Source of the DNA: JANQNX01 sp040217095
GTDB taxonomy: Bacteria > Pseudomonadota > Gammaproteobacteria > Eutrophobiales > Eutrophobiaceae
Direction: 5' to 3'
DNA length: 64,000 nt
NCBI GenBank assembly: GCA_965229565.1
Contig: OZ245888.1
Location: 2,108,001-2,172,000 of the forward strand
The notes beneath the pieces were generated by a model. It was given only the letters and a program-made list of their open reading frames with translations, ran no database searches and was not told the DNA's origin. Shown here piece by piece: positions 27,156 through 36,453 of this stretch. The stretch's first letter is position 1; each line of letters opens with the position of its first letter. A program made the position numbers and the translations under genes.

Positions 27156-27932
27156 ATGGGTTTACTAGAAAACAAACGTGCACTGATTGTGGGTGTTGCC
27201 AGTAACCGATCCATTGCCTGGGGTATTGCACAGGCCATGCATCGTGAGGGTGCAGAACTGGCCTTCACCTACCAGAATGACAAATTAAGGGAACGCGTGG
27301 AAAAATTTGCGGCCGAGGTCGATTCAAACATTGTCATTCCCTGTGATGTTTCCAGCGATGAGCAGATTACGCAGGTTTTCGAACACCTGGACGACTACTG
27401 GGATGGACTGGATATCCTTATTCATTCCGTCGCCTATGCACCGAAAGAGCAGCTGGATGGTGAATACCTGGAGAACGTCACGCGCGAGGGTTTCCTGATG
27501 GCACATGAGATCAGTTCCTACAGCTTCTCAGCCCTGGGCGATGCCGCCCGTGAAATGATGAAGGGCCGCAATGGCTCCATGCTGACCCTGAGTTACATTG
27601 GCGCGGTCAGGGCCATGCCCAATTACAATGTTATGGGTGTCGCCAAGGCCAGTCTCGAGGCCAATGTACGTTACATGGCCTCCAGTCTTGGCCCGGAAGG
27701 CATACGAGTCAATGCAATATCAGCCGGTCCGATCAGAACCCTGGCTGCCTCCGGTATCAAGGGACTGCGTGATTTCCTGAATCAGGTCGAAAAGAATTCG
27801 CCGCTGCGTCGCAACGTCACCATAGACGAGGTCGGAAACGTGGCCGCATTCCTGTGCTCGGACTACGCCTCGGCCGTCACCGGCGAAATCACTTACGTGG
27901 ACTGTGGTTATAACTCAATAGGAACTGTTTAA
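27156..27932 (+). CDS. fabI: Enoyl-[acyl-carrier-protein] reductase (NADH) FabI
   Basis: A 258-residue enzyme that performs the last reduction step of fatty acid elongation. FabI marks: the nucleotide loop GVASNRSIAWGIA near residue 13, the HSVAYAP segment near 90, and the catalytic Tyr-x6-Lys (YNVMGVAK near 156) followed by SAGPIRTLAASGI, which closes over the substrate. Length is typical. It stands divergent from the peptide transporter operon with 128 bases between, and is followed after 11 bases by a symporter gene. Confidence 0.96.
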   Translation: MGLLENKRALIVGVASNRSIAWGIAQAMHREGAELAFTYQNDKLRERVEKFAAEVDSNIVIPCDVSSDEQITQVFEHLDDYWDGLDILIHSVAYAPKEQLDGEYLENVTREGFLMAHEISSYSFSALGDAAREMMKGRNGSMLTLSYIGAVRAMPNYNVMGVAKASLEANVRYMASSLGPEGIRVNAISAGPIRTLAASGIKGLRDFLNQVEKNSPLRRNVTIDEVGNVAAFLCSDYASAVTGEITYVDCGYNSIGTV

Positions 27933-27943
27933 CCTCGCTGCTG

Positions 27944-29182
27944 ATGGCCATCAGCGAAAATAAACTCGTCATTGGCATTCTTATCGGCGCCATTGCTGGT
28001 GGTGTCTGTGGCTGGCTGTTTGGCCCGCAAATGGTACATATTGCCTGGATAGGCGACTTGTTCCTGGACCTGTTGAAGATGATGATTATTCCCCTCATCG
28101 TCGCGGCAGTTATCAGCGGTGTTTCTTCACTTGGTGATATTCGCAAGCTGGGGAAGCTGGGTGGCCTGACACTGGTTTATTATGCCTGTACTACTGCGCT
28201 TGCGGTGTTCATTGGTCTTGTGGTTGTGAATGTAATGCAACCCGGTGTTGGCATTGAGCAACTCAGTGACGAAATCCCGGAAATGGTAACGGCCAAGGGT
28301 GAAATTGGCTTTACCGATATCATTCAGTCCCTGGTCAGTCCTAATATCGTTGCAGCCGCTGCCGAGACCCAGTTATTACCGATTATCGTTTTCAGCCTGC
28401 TGTTTGCCGCGGCCATGACAACGATAGGTCCAAAAAACAATACTATCCTGCAATTCTTTGACGGCCTGAATGACACCATGATGCGCCTGGTTATCTGGGT
28501 AATGGCACTGGCACCAGTTGGTATCTTCGCGCTGATTGCCGGTCAGATTGGCCGGGCCGGTGGCGCCGAGGCCATCCAACAGCAGCTGGCGAATGTGGGC
28601 ACCTATTTCATGACCGTTGTGCTTGGCCTTGGCATCCACTTCGTTCTGTTATTCATCATACTCTGCCTGTTCAGTCGGCACGGCAAAAACTATCTTGTAA
28701 AACTGTCGCGCGCGTTGTTTACCGCCTTTGGTACAGCGAGCTCTTCAGCGACGCTGCCACTGACCATGGAATGTGCTATCGAGGCGGGCGTAGATAAACG
28801 CTCAGTAAAGTTTGTGACTCCACTCGGGGCAACGGTAAACATGGACGGAACGGCGCTCTATGAAGCCGTCGCCGTGATGTTTATTGCACAGGCCTACGGT
28901 ATTGAGATGAGCATCATGCAACAGGTGGTGATTTTTGTAACCGCGACACTGGCAGCGATAGGTGCTGCGGGCATACCCCAGGCGGGACTGGTCACCATGC
29001 TGATCGTATTAAATGCGGTCAATTTACCTGCTGAAGGTATTGGTATGATCCTGGCCGTGGATTGGCTGCTGGATCGTTTCAGGACGACGGTGAATGTATG
29101 GGGAGATAGTGTCGGCGCTGCCGTGATGGAGCGCTTCCTGCCTGCAGAGGCAACTCAGGAAAAAGAATCGACCGTAACCTAA
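27944..29182 (+). CDS. Dicarboxylate/amino acid:cation symporter (DAACS family)
   Basis: A 412-residue transporter of the GltP/DctA family. Marks: the first helix pair ending in FLDLLKMMIIPLI near residue 45, the serine-rich hairpin FGTASSSATLPLTMECA near 260, and the NMDGTALYEAVAVMFIAQ segment near 300 that binds substrate and cation. It would import glutamate, aspartate or C4-dicarboxylates with sodium or protons. It lies 11 bases after fabI and may be co-transcribed. Confidence 0.93.
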   Translation: MAISENKLVIGILIGAIAGGVCGWLFGPQMVHIAWIGDLFLDLLKMMIIPLIVAAVISGVSSLGDIRKLGKLGGLTLVYYACTTALAVFIGLVVVNVMQPGVGIEQLSDEIPEMVTAKGEIGFTDIIQSLVSPNIVAAAAETQLLPIIVFSLLFAAAMTTIGPKNNTILQFFDGLNDTMMRLVIWVMALAPVGIFALIAGQIGRAGGAEAIQQQLANVGTYFMTVVLGLGIHFVLLFIILCLFSRHGKNYLVKLSRALFTAFGTASSSATLPLTMECAIEAGVDKRSVKFVTPLGATVNMDGTALYEAVAVMFIAQAYGIEMSIMQQVVIFVTATLAAIGAAGIPQAGLVTMLIVLNAVNLPAEGIGMILAVDWLLDRFRTTVNVWGDSVGAAVMERFLPAEATQEKESTVT

Positions 29183-29196
29183 TAATTGAGGGATTT

Positions 29197-29325
29197 ACTA
29201 AAATCGTCACGAGCGATGTAAGGTTGGATTCCGCAGGAGCGCAGCAACCGGAATGTATATGTGAATACATGAGGATTGTGAGCACCGCCGGGATGCAAGA
29301 TTACAAGCGCAGTAGATTTTTAGAT
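29197..29325. repeat. Dispersed palindromic repeat, copy 1
   Basis: About 129 bases with ends ACTAAAAT and GATTTTTAGA that are inverted, and a core ACCGGAATGTAT (29247-29258) - six bases - ATACATGAGGATT followed by GAGCACCGC. The same core, order and ends recur at 54425-54565. TGTAT and ATACA form a small central hairpin. The right end overlaps the stop codon of ppiD (29320-29322). Resembles miniature or REP-type repeats; no coding. Confidence 0.7.
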
Positions 29326-31224
29326 GTTGTCTTCGAAGATCTTGATCTTCGCCCCATCCCTTGCCGTATCCAGGAATTCACGCCATTCGGCCGTACCGCG
29401 AAGACGAAGCATGTCGTTAACTGTTGCCTTCTCCGTGGTTTCAGCGACTTCTTCCACGTCGCCGTCTTCGACAGCGGTCACCATGACTACCGCATAATCA
29501 CCACTACCCAGGCTATATCCTTTCAAACCAGGTGCATTGGCAGGCTTGTTAATCTGGAATGCGGTTCGCAGTACAGATCGCGTGACACCGGTGGAATCAC
29601 GCCTGGCGCCTTCCGCGTTGTTCCACTTGATTTCCTTGCTTACCTGAACTTGTTCGGGTGCAGTGCCTGCCTCAAGTTGCGCGATAATCGCTTCGCCTAC
29701 ATCGGCCACTTTCTCTTCGGCACGGTCCTGCTTGATATCGGCAATGATTTCTTCACGCACATCTTCCAACGGCTGTATAGCAGCAGGTTTGTGTTCTGTA
29801 ACACGAATGATTACCGTGTGATTAACATCCAGTTCAATTGAATCACTGTTAAGCCCGGAATCGATCCGTTCCTGCTTGAAACTTTCTGTAATAATCCTGT
29901 CGTTACCGGTTATATCTTCATTATCATTGTTGCGACTGAAGAAATCGGATTCAATAACTTCAAGGCCGGTTTCTTCCGCGGCAATTTCAAGCGTTGCAGG
30001 ATGTTCATAAGCAAGTGTTGCCACCTGGTCGGCCAATTCGAAATACTGCAGTTCGGCCTGGTTACGTCGATAGTCGTTTTCGATCTGCTCAGCAACCCTT
30101 TCAAATACGTTATTGGGACCACCGCGGATTTCGCCAACCTTGACGATGTTCAAGCCTGATTCTGTTTCAATGATACCGCTTACCGAACCTTCATCGTTAC
30201 TAAACAAAAATTCGTCTATTTCATCCCCCATGATGCCAGGGGTCATGAAAGCATTTTCACTAAACTCCAGACCGCCTTTACCTTCTTCGGAAAATATCTG
30301 GACAATTTCCTCGAAGGTCTTGCCGTCATTCACCATTGCCATGGCCTGTTCGATAACGGCCCGTGACGCTTCGATGTCATCTTCAGTTGCTTCTTCACCG
30401 GTTTTCGCAATCAGTCTCGTCACCGAGCGCTGTTCGGCAACGTCATATTGGTCCTTGTTGCTCTGGTAATAATCACGCAGATCTTGTTCAGTGAATTCCA
30501 CGTTTTCAGCAATTTTTTCTACATCCATATCGATGTAGGCGATCCTGACCATTTCCGGTGACGCATAGCGCTGCTTGTTCTCGTCGTAGTAGGCCTGGAT
30601 TTCGCTCTCGGATACCTCGATCTCGTCCTTGTAATCTTCAATACTGATAATGGCGTAGGTAATGTCACGCGCCTGGTTTTTCATGCGCAACACATCGTTT
30701 AATTCTTCTTTAGTGACAAAAAGGGTTTCAGTCAGGCCTGCCTGTAACTGTTCCGACAATAAATCCATGCGCAGCTGCTGTTCAAAATAGGCTGGTGCCA
30801 TGCCAAGGCTGGCAATGCCCTGCTCGTATTTATTCCGGTCAAAGCCCTCTTCATCCTGGAACAATTCAAGGTTGGTAATGGTAGCAGCGATCTGCTGGTC
30901 GGTGATCTGGAAATTATTCTCACGCACAATCTGGTTAATGATTTCGGTATCAACCAGGCGTTGCAGGGTTTGCTGGCGAATCAGTTCCTCTTCTTCCAGG
31001 GATATTTCGTCGCCGAAGATCTGTTGCATTTGTCGGCGCAGGTTCGAGAAGGCGCGCTGGTAGGTCTGGAGATCGATATTGGTATCGTTAACCGTGGCCA
31101 CATTTGCCTGGCCATCACCACCAAAGTAAAAACTAACGCCCCAAAAGGCGAATGAAATTATCAGTGCACCGACGATGACGCCGGCAATCCAGCCTGTCGC
31201 TCTGTCTCTAATTTGTCCTAACAT
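29320..31224 (-). CDS. ppiD: Periplasmic folding chaperone PpiD (SurA-like, parvulin domain)
   Basis: A 634-residue protein with one N-terminal membrane helix (GWIAGVIVGALIISFAFWG, residues 11-29), a SurA-like chaperone segment (to about 200), a parvulin peptidyl-prolyl isomerase domain (about 225-360, marks RSVTRLIAKTGEEA and IETESGLNIVKVGEI) and a C-terminal domain. It assists folding of exported proteins at the Sec translocon. Position after hupB and two tRNAs is the usual gammaproteobacterial order. Its last codons lie inside a dispersed repeat, which may have changed the C-terminus (KIFEDNI). Confidence 0.93.
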   Translation of the reverse strand: MLGQIRDRATGWIAGVIVGALIISFAFWGVSFYFGGDGQANVATVNDTNIDLQTYQRAFSNLRRQMQQIFGDEISLEEEELIRQQTLQRLVDTEIINQIVRENNFQITDQQIAATITNLELFQDEEGFDRNKYEQGIASLGMAPAYFEQQLRMDLLSEQLQAGLTETLFVTKEELNDVLRMKNQARDITYAIISIEDYKDEIEVSESEIQAYYDENKQRYASPEMVRIAYIDMDVEKIAENVEFTEQDLRDYYQSNKDQYDVAEQRSVTRLIAKTGEEATEDDIEASRAVIEQAMAMVNDGKTFEEIVQIFSEEGKGGLEFSENAFMTPGIMGDEIDEFLFSNDEGSVSGIIETESGLNIVKVGEIRGGPNNVFERVAEQIENDYRRNQAELQYFELADQVATLAYEHPATLEIAAEETGLEVIESDFFSRNNDNEDITGNDRIITESFKQERIDSGLNSDSIELDVNHTVIIRVTEHKPAAIQPLEDVREEIIADIKQDRAEEKVADVGEAIIAQLEAGTAPEQVQVSKEIKWNNAEGARRDSTGVTRSVLRTAFQINKPANAPGLKGYSLGSGDYAVVMVTAVEDGDVEEVAETTEKATVNDMLRLRGTAEWREFLDTARDGAKIKIFEDNI

Positions 31225-31250
31225 TTTACTATCTGTCTTTACAATGAATT

Positions 31251-31279
31251 ACGGGCGTATCAAATACTGATACGCCCGT
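31251..31279. terminator. Perfect hairpin between tRNA-Asp and ppiD
   Basis: Arms 31251-31262 and 31268-31279 are perfect 12-base complements around a 5-base loop. On the minus strand it follows tRNA-Asp and precedes ppiD by 27 bases, but no T-run follows in that direction, so it may be a processing or partial termination structure; on the plus strand it is followed by a weaker TAATTTTCTT. Confidence 0.5.
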
Positions 31280-31294
31280 TAATTTTCTTAATGT

Positions 31295-31371
31295 TGGCGG
31301 AGTGGACGGGACTCGAACCCGCGACCCCCGGCGTGACAGGCCGGTATTCTAACCAACTGAACTACCACTCC
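31295..31371 (-). tRNA. tRNA-Asp (GTC)
   Basis: A 77-base cloverleaf on the minus strand with encoded CCA. Acceptor GGAGTGG pairs with CCACTCC, the T arm holds GGTTCGAGTCC, and the anticodon loop CTGTCAC gives GTC. It lies 9 bases after tRNA-Val on the same transcript. Confidence 0.97.
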
Positions 31372-31380
31372 GGTGGGTTC

Positions 31381-31456
31381 TGGTGGGTGCTGAGAGGCTC
31401 GAACTCCCGACTTTCGCCTTGTAAGGGCGACGCTCTACCAACTGAGCTAAGCACCC
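31381..31456 (-). tRNA. tRNA-Val (TAC)
   Basis: A 76-base cloverleaf on the minus strand with encoded CCA. Acceptor GGGTGCT pairs with AGCACCC, the T loop is GTTCGAGC, and the anticodon loop CTTACAA gives TAC. It follows hupB by 9 bases, the usual order. Confidence 0.97.
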
Positions 31457-31465
31457 GAAGGCGCG

Positions 31466-31738
31466 CTAGTTTATGGCATCCTTCAGAGCTTTTCCAGCTT
31501 TAAAACCAGGAACCTTCGAAGCTTTAATCTTGATTTCTTCGCCGGTTCTCGGGTTGCGGCCGGTGCGTGCATTACGCTTGCGTACAGAGAATGTGCCAAA
31601 GCCAACCAGGGTGACAGTGTCTCCCTTTTTGAGAGCCTTGGTTATCGTATCAATTGCAGAGTCCAGTGCCCTACCCGCAGCGGCTTTTGAAAGATCAGCA
31701 GAGTCTGCAATTTCATCGATAAGTTCAGCTTTATTCAT
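31466..31738 (-). CDS. hupB: DNA-binding protein HU-beta
   Basis: A 90-residue nucleoid protein. It opens MNKAELIDEIADSADLSKA and has the GFGTFSVRKRNARTGRNP DNA-binding arm near residue 46, followed by KIKASKVPGFKAGKALKDA. Length is exactly that of HU. It lies downstream of lon with its own promoter at 31840-31868 and a GGGGAA ribosome binding site. Confidence 0.97.
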   Translation of the reverse strand: MNKAELIDEIADSADLSKAAAGRALDSAIDTITKALKKGDTVTLVGFGTFSVRKRNARTGRNPRTGEEIKIKASKVPGFKAGKALKDAIN

Positions 31739-31839
31739 AATCTTTATTCCCCTTGTTAAATTCTGACCTCAAGAATAGATAGTCCTATTACTGGTGAGGG
31801 TAATTATTGGATGTATGACCCGGTTTTCAGAGCGCTGGA

Positions 31840-31868
31840 TTTATACCAAGTGCTAAAAAGCGCGTCAA
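31840..31868 (-). promoter_or_regulatory. Housekeeping (sigma-70 type) promoter of hupB
   Basis: On the minus strand TTGACG (31868-31863) and TATAAA (31845-31840) are separated by exactly 17 bases, close to the sigma-70 consensus. Transcription would start near 31833, giving a leader of about 95 bases before hupB. Confidence 0.75.
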
Positions 31869-31909
31869 GCAATGCTTTCAGAAATATTGCGCCAATAAAC
31901 ACCAGGTAA

Positions 31910-34318
31910 TTAGTGAGGTCTTACGTAGTCGCCTTTACCACCACCTCGAGCGTCTTCTTTTTTCACTATATCAGATTTCGTCTTCTTTTTTACACCGGGA
32001 TTTGGCACCTCCTCCAGCGCAACTTCAAGGACTTCATCTATCCAGCGAACAGGCCTGATATCAAGATTTTGTTTAATATTCTTGGGTATCTCTGCCAATT
32101 CTCTATTGTTTTCCTCTGGAATTAATACTGTTTCGATTCCACCCCGCAGTGCCGCAAGCAACTTTTCTTTCAGCCCGCCAATGGGTAACACTTCACCACG
32201 CAAGGTAATTTCACCGGTCATGGCCACGCTGGACTTTACCGGTACGCTGGTTAATGAAGAAACCAAAGCGGTACACATGGCGACACCTGCACTCGGACCA
32301 TCCTTGGGTGTTGCACCTTCCGGAACGTGAATATGAAAATCATGTTCCTTGTAAAAATCCGGCTCAATGCCCAGGACTTCACTACGGCTACGCACAACGG
32401 TCATGGCAGCCTCGATAGACTCCTGCATGACATCACCCAGTTTACCGGTACGCGTTATCTTGCCCTTACCTGGGACAATAGCGGCTTCCACGGTCAACAA
32501 CTCACCGCCGACCTCGGTCCAGGCAAGTCCGGTAACCTGACCGATACGGTTTTCATCTTCGGCCTTGCCATAACGAAATCGCTTAACACCCAGTAATGTT
32601 TCCAGTTTCTTGGATGTAACCACCACGGACTTGTCCGTTGGTTTCAACAGGATTTGCTTGACTACTTTGCGGCAGATATTGGCAATCTCGCGGTCCAGGT
32701 TACGGACACCGGCTTCACGCGTGTAGTGACGAATGATATCGCGTATCACGCTATCGCGGATCTTGACCTCATTATCTTTCAAGCCGTTTCGTTCCAGTTG
32801 TTTTGGGATCAGGTATTTCTTGGCAATATTAACCTTCTCGTCCTCGGTATAACCGGCGAGTCGTATCACTTCCATGCGGTCGAGCAACGGTGCCGGAATG
32901 TTCAGGCTGTTCGCAGTCGTCACGAACATGACCTCGGACAGGTCATAATCCACCTCGAGGTAATGATCGTTAAAGCTGTTGTTCTGTTCCGGGTCGAGTA
33001 CCTCCAGCAGTGCCGATGCAGGATCACCACGAAAATCCATCGCCATCTTGTCGATTTCATCCAGCAGGAACAATGGGTTCTTCTTGCCGGCCTTGGACAT
33101 ACCTTGCACAATTTTGCCGGGCATGGAGCCGATATACGTGCGTCGGTGACCACGGATCTCGGCCTCGTCCCGCACACCGCCCAGTGACATACGGACAAAT
33201 TTACGGTTGGTTGCCCGGGCAATGGAGCGACCCAGGGAGGTTTTACCCACACCCGGGGGGCCGACCAGGCACAGGATAGGGCCTTTCATTTTCTTGACGC
33301 GTTGTTGCACGGCCAGGTACTCAAGGATACGTTCCTTGACCTTCTCCAGGCCATAATGGTCTTCTTCCAGTACTTCCTCGGCCTTAACGATATCCTGCGA
33401 GACCTTGCTGCGATTTTTCCAGGGAACCTGTACCAGCCAGTCGACATAATTCCTGACTACGGTGGCCTCAGCCGACATTGGCGACATCATGCGCAGCTTG
33501 TTCAATTCTGCCTCGGCCTTTTCCTTGGCTTCCTTGTGCATGCCTGCTTTTTCGATCTTTTGCTCCAGTTCCTCAAGTTCATTAGGCACGTCTTCCATTT
33601 CACCCAGTTCTTTCTGGATAGCCTTCATTTGTTCATTCAGGTAATACTCGCGCTGGCTTTTTTCCATCTGCGATTTCACGCGTCCACGGATACGTTTTTC
33701 GACCTGGAGCAGGTCGATTTCCGATTCCATGAGGTGAATCAGGTGCTCAAGGCGTTCCTTGATGTCGATGATCTCGAGAACCTGCTGCTTTTCCTCGATC
33801 TTGATCGACATGTGTGCAGCGATGGTATCGGCCAGGCGACTGGCATCGTCGATACTGGATAGAGAGGATATAATTTCCGGCGGCACTTTCTTGTTAAGTT
33901 TCACATACTGTTCGAACTGGTTCATGGCTGAACGTGCGTGCACGTCCATTTCCTGCTCATCCAGGACTTCAGGTTCAAGTATGTTGACATCAGCGACGAA
34001 CATGCCGTCTTCTTCCGCGTATTTACTGATACTGGCGCGTGCTGTTCCTTCAACCAGGACCTTGATCGTGCCGTCCGGTAGCTTCAATAACTGCAGGATA
34101 TTGGCCAGGGTACCGATGTCATAGGTTTCATCCTCACCGGGATCATCCTCGGCAGCACTTTTTTGCGCGACCAGCAGAATTTGCTTGCTGCCTTCCATAG
34201 CCTTATCGAGGGCCTTGATCGATTTTTCACGGCCGACAAACAGGGGAATAACCATATGCGGATAAACCACGACATCACGCAATGGTAATACGGGGAGCGT
34301 TTCAGTTTCTTGAGTCAT
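31910..34318 (-). CDS. lon: ATP-dependent protease Lon
   Basis: An 802-residue cytoplasmic protease. In order: N-terminal substrate-binding LAN domain (LPVLPLRDVVVYPHMVIPL near residue 7), coiled-coil middle, AAA+ module with Walker A GPPGVGKTS near 356 and Walker B FLLDEIDK, and the C-terminal protease domain with catalytic Ser in DGPSAGVAM near 680 and the Lys about 43 residues later. The tail ends in a lysine-rich, glycine-rich stretch. A heat-shock promoter lies at 34378-34405. Confidence 0.97.
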   Translation of the reverse strand: MTQETETLPVLPLRDVVVYPHMVIPLFVGREKSIKALDKAMEGSKQILLVAQKSAAEDDPGEDETYDIGTLANILQLLKLPDGTIKVLVEGTARASISKYAEEDGMFVADVNILEPEVLDEQEMDVHARSAMNQFEQYVKLNKKVPPEIISSLSSIDDASRLADTIAAHMSIKIEEKQQVLEIIDIKERLEHLIHLMESEIDLLQVEKRIRGRVKSQMEKSQREYYLNEQMKAIQKELGEMEDVPNELEELEQKIEKAGMHKEAKEKAEAELNKLRMMSPMSAEATVVRNYVDWLVQVPWKNRSKVSQDIVKAEEVLEEDHYGLEKVKERILEYLAVQQRVKKMKGPILCLVGPPGVGKTSLGRSIARATNRKFVRMSLGGVRDEAEIRGHRRTYIGSMPGKIVQGMSKAGKKNPLFLLDEIDKMAMDFRGDPASALLEVLDPEQNNSFNDHYLEVDYDLSEVMFVTTANSLNIPAPLLDRMEVIRLAGYTEDEKVNIAKKYLIPKQLERNGLKDNEVKIRDSVIRDIIRHYTREAGVRNLDREIANICRKVVKQILLKPTDKSVVVTSKKLETLLGVKRFRYGKAEDENRIGQVTGLAWTEVGGELLTVEAAIVPGKGKITRTGKLGDVMQESIEAAMTVVRSRSEVLGIEPDFYKEHDFHIHVPEGATPKDGPSAGVAMCTALVSSLTSVPVKSSVAMTGEITLRGEVLPIGGLKEKLLAALRGGIETVLIPEENNRELAEIPKNIKQNLDIRPVRWIDEVLEVALEEVPNPGVKKKTKSDIVKKEDARGGGKGDYVRPH

Positions 34319-34377
34319 AGGAACCTTTAAGTAAGCTTAATAAAAGACGGCGAGTTTCGCTGATCATCATAGACCTT

Positions 34378-34405
34378 ATATGGAGGTCTTCTGCTGCTTT
34401 TCAAG
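34378..34405 (-). promoter_or_regulatory. Heat-shock (sigma-32 type) promoter of lon
   Basis: On the minus strand CTTGAAA (34405-34399) and CTCCATAT (34385-34378) are separated by 13 bases, matching the sigma-32 consensus CTTGAAA / CCCCATnT with one mismatch. Transcription would start near 34371, about 53 bases before the lon ATG. lon is a known sigma-32 target in E. coli, which supports the reading. Confidence 0.7.
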
Positions 34406-34454
34406 CAGCGCCCCGGTACGACATACACAACAGGAATTCTGCTGCGCGAGGCTG

Positions 34455-35738
34455 TTAGTCAGATTCAGATGCTACCTTGGGGATATCCGAGCTGTCATAG
34501 ATCATGAGCGGTTCAGATTCACCATTAATCACACCTTCATCAATCACGACCTTGGTCACGTTATCCGTGGAAGGCAGGTCGTACATGGTTTCCAGCAGGA
34601 CATTTTCCATGATGGAACGCAGGCCGCGGGCACCGGTTTTACGTTCCATGGATTTCCTGGCCACGGCCCGCAAAGCGTCCTCGCGGAACTCGAGTTCGCA
34701 GCCTTCCATGTCAAACAGACGCTGGTATTGCTTGGTGATCGCATTTTTCGGTTCCAGCAGGATTTGAACCAGTTGCTCTTCATCCAGTTCATCAAGGGTT
34801 GCCGCAACCGGCAAACGACCAACAAATTCGGGGATGAGTCCGTACTTGATCAGGTCTTCCGGTTCGACCGAGTGGATGATCTCGCTCATGCTCTTGCGGT
34901 CGTCCTTGCTTTTCACCTCGGCAGAAAAACCGATACCACCTTTTTCAGAGCGTTCGCGAATTATCTTGTCGAGACCCGCAAAGGCACCACCACAGATAAA
35001 CAGGATATTGCCGGTGTTGACCTGCAGAAATTCCTGCTGTGGATGCTTGCGACCACCCTGTGGCGGCACAGATGCAACCGTTCCTTCAATCAATTTCAAC
35101 AGTGCCTGCTGCACGCCCTCGCCCGAGACGTCACGGGTTATGGAGGGGTTGTCTGACTTACGCGAGATCTTGTCAATTTCATCGATGTAGACAATACCGG
35201 TCTGGGCCTTTTCGACATCGTAATCGCATTTTTGCAACAGTTTCTGGATGATGTTCTCAACATCTTCACCTACGTAGCCAGCTTCAGTCAGCGTTGTCGC
35301 ATCGGCGATAGTAAAGGGAACGTTGAGCAACCTGGCCATGGTCTCGGCCAGCAGGGTTTTACCACTACCCGTGGGACCAATCAGCAGAACGTTACTCTTG
35401 GCCAGCTCAACGTCAGACTTTTTCATGCCCTGTTCGAGGCGCTTGTAGTGATTGTATACGGCGACCGAGAGAATTTTCTTGGCGCGTTCCTGGCCAATGA
35501 CGTATTCGTCGAGAATGTCATTTATCTCGTGCGGCGTGGGCAGACTGGTACCAGCACCCGTTACTGATTTTTCCTGTATTTCCTCACGGATAATGTCGTT
35601 ACAGAGCTCGACACATTCATCGCAGATAAATACAGAGGGGCCAGCGATCAGTTTCCTGACTTCGTGCTGGCTTTTTCCACAAAACGAGCAGTACAGAAGT
35701 CGATCACCATCATTCTTTCCATTTTTGCGGTCAGTCAT
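34455..35738 (-). CDS. clpX: ATP-dependent Clp protease ATPase subunit ClpX
   Basis: A 427-residue AAA+ unfoldase. Its N-terminal zinc-binding domain has Cys17, Cys20, Cys39 and Cys42; Walker A is GPTGSGKT near residue 118, Walker B VYIDEIDKI near 181, the pore loop follows as RDVSGEGVQ, and the ClpP-binding IGF-type loop lies near 265 (KGGIGF). It recognises tagged proteins and threads them into ClpP. It lies 30 bases after clpP, in the usual order. Confidence 0.97.
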   Translation of the reverse strand: MTDRKNGKNDGDRLLYCSFCGKSQHEVRKLIAGPSVFICDECVELCNDIIREEIQEKSVTGAGTSLPTPHEINDILDEYVIGQERAKKILSVAVYNHYKRLEQGMKKSDVELAKSNVLLIGPTGSGKTLLAETMARLLNVPFTIADATTLTEAGYVGEDVENIIQKLLQKCDYDVEKAQTGIVYIDEIDKISRKSDNPSITRDVSGEGVQQALLKLIEGTVASVPPQGGRKHPQQEFLQVNTGNILFICGGAFAGLDKIIRERSEKGGIGFSAEVKSKDDRKSMSEIIHSVEPEDLIKYGLIPEFVGRLPVAATLDELDEEQLVQILLEPKNAITKQYQRLFDMEGCELEFREDALRAVARKSMERKTGARGLRSIMENVLLETMYDLPSTDNVTKVVIDEGVINGESEPLMIYDSSDIPKVASESD

Positions 35739-35768
35739 AACTAGCTCCGAACGTCTCCGATATATCTA

Positions 35769-36419
35769 TTAATCAGTTGTCGCCTCTTCTTTTACCGATT
35801 TATCGCCCAGGCTCGGCCGGGCGGAAAGTACATTATCTATAATCCCGTATTCCTTGGCTCTTTCCGAGCTCATGAAATTATCACGCTCTGTATCATTCTG
35901 GATTGTTTCCAGTGGCTGACCGGTATGCTTGGCGAGTATCTGGTTCAAACGCTCACGCGCATAGAGTATTTCTCTTGCATGGATGTCGATATCCGATGCC
36001 TGTCCCTGGAAACCGCCCAATGGCTGATGAATCATCACACGCGAATGTGGCAGGCTATAACGTTTACCCGCTGCGCCACCAGCCAGTAACAATGCACCCA
36101 TGCTGGCTGCCTGGCCAACACACATGGTGCTGACAGCAGGTTTAATGAATTGCATGGTGTCATAGATACCCAGACCGGCAGATACGGAGCCACCCGGTGA
36201 ATTGATATAAAAGTGGATATCTTTGTCGGGGTTTTCCGATTCGAGATAGAGCAACTGCGCAACGATCAAATTGGCGACCTGGTCTTCTACCGGGCCGACC
36301 AGAAAGATGACGCGTTCTTTAAGAAGTCGGGAGTAAATGTCATAGGCTCGTTCACCACGTGACGTCTGCTCGACGACCATAGGCACCAGGTTTAATGCCT
36401 TGATTTCATTATCATTCAT
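35769..36419 (-). CDS. clpP: ATP-dependent Clp protease proteolytic subunit ClpP
   Basis: A 216-residue serine protease that forms the double-ring chamber used by ClpX. The catalytic triad is visible: Ser106 in GQAASMGA, His131 in VMIHQPLGG, and Asp180 in NDTERD. The N-terminal propeptide is short (LVPMVVEQT). It is located 34 bases after tig and 30 before clpX; the three are likely one operon. Confidence 0.97.
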   Translation of the reverse strand: MNDNEIKALNLVPMVVEQTSRGERAYDIYSRLLKERVIFLVGPVEDQVANLIVAQLLYLESENPDKDIHFYINSPGGSVSAGLGIYDTMQFIKPAVSTMCVGQAASMGALLLAGGAAGKRYSLPHSRVMIHQPLGGFQGQASDIDIHAREILYARERLNQILAKHTGQPLETIQNDTERDNFMSSERAKEYGIIDNVLSARPSLGDKSVKEEATTD

Positions 36420-36453
36420 AGTCTTTTTTTAACGGCCATCTGTCGTAACATCT

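Noticed and set aside
29224..29841. A 205-codon plus-strand frame spanning the repeat and the ppiD 3' end
   Set aside because: It runs antisense to ppiD with no motifs, signal or ribosome binding site; its length comes from codon bias of ppiD.
34380..35156. A 258-codon open frame on the plus strand opposite clpX and its downstream region
   Set aside because: It is a shadow of the clpX coding strand: the minus strand has a full, motif-complete ClpX, while this frame has no family resemblance or ribosome binding site.
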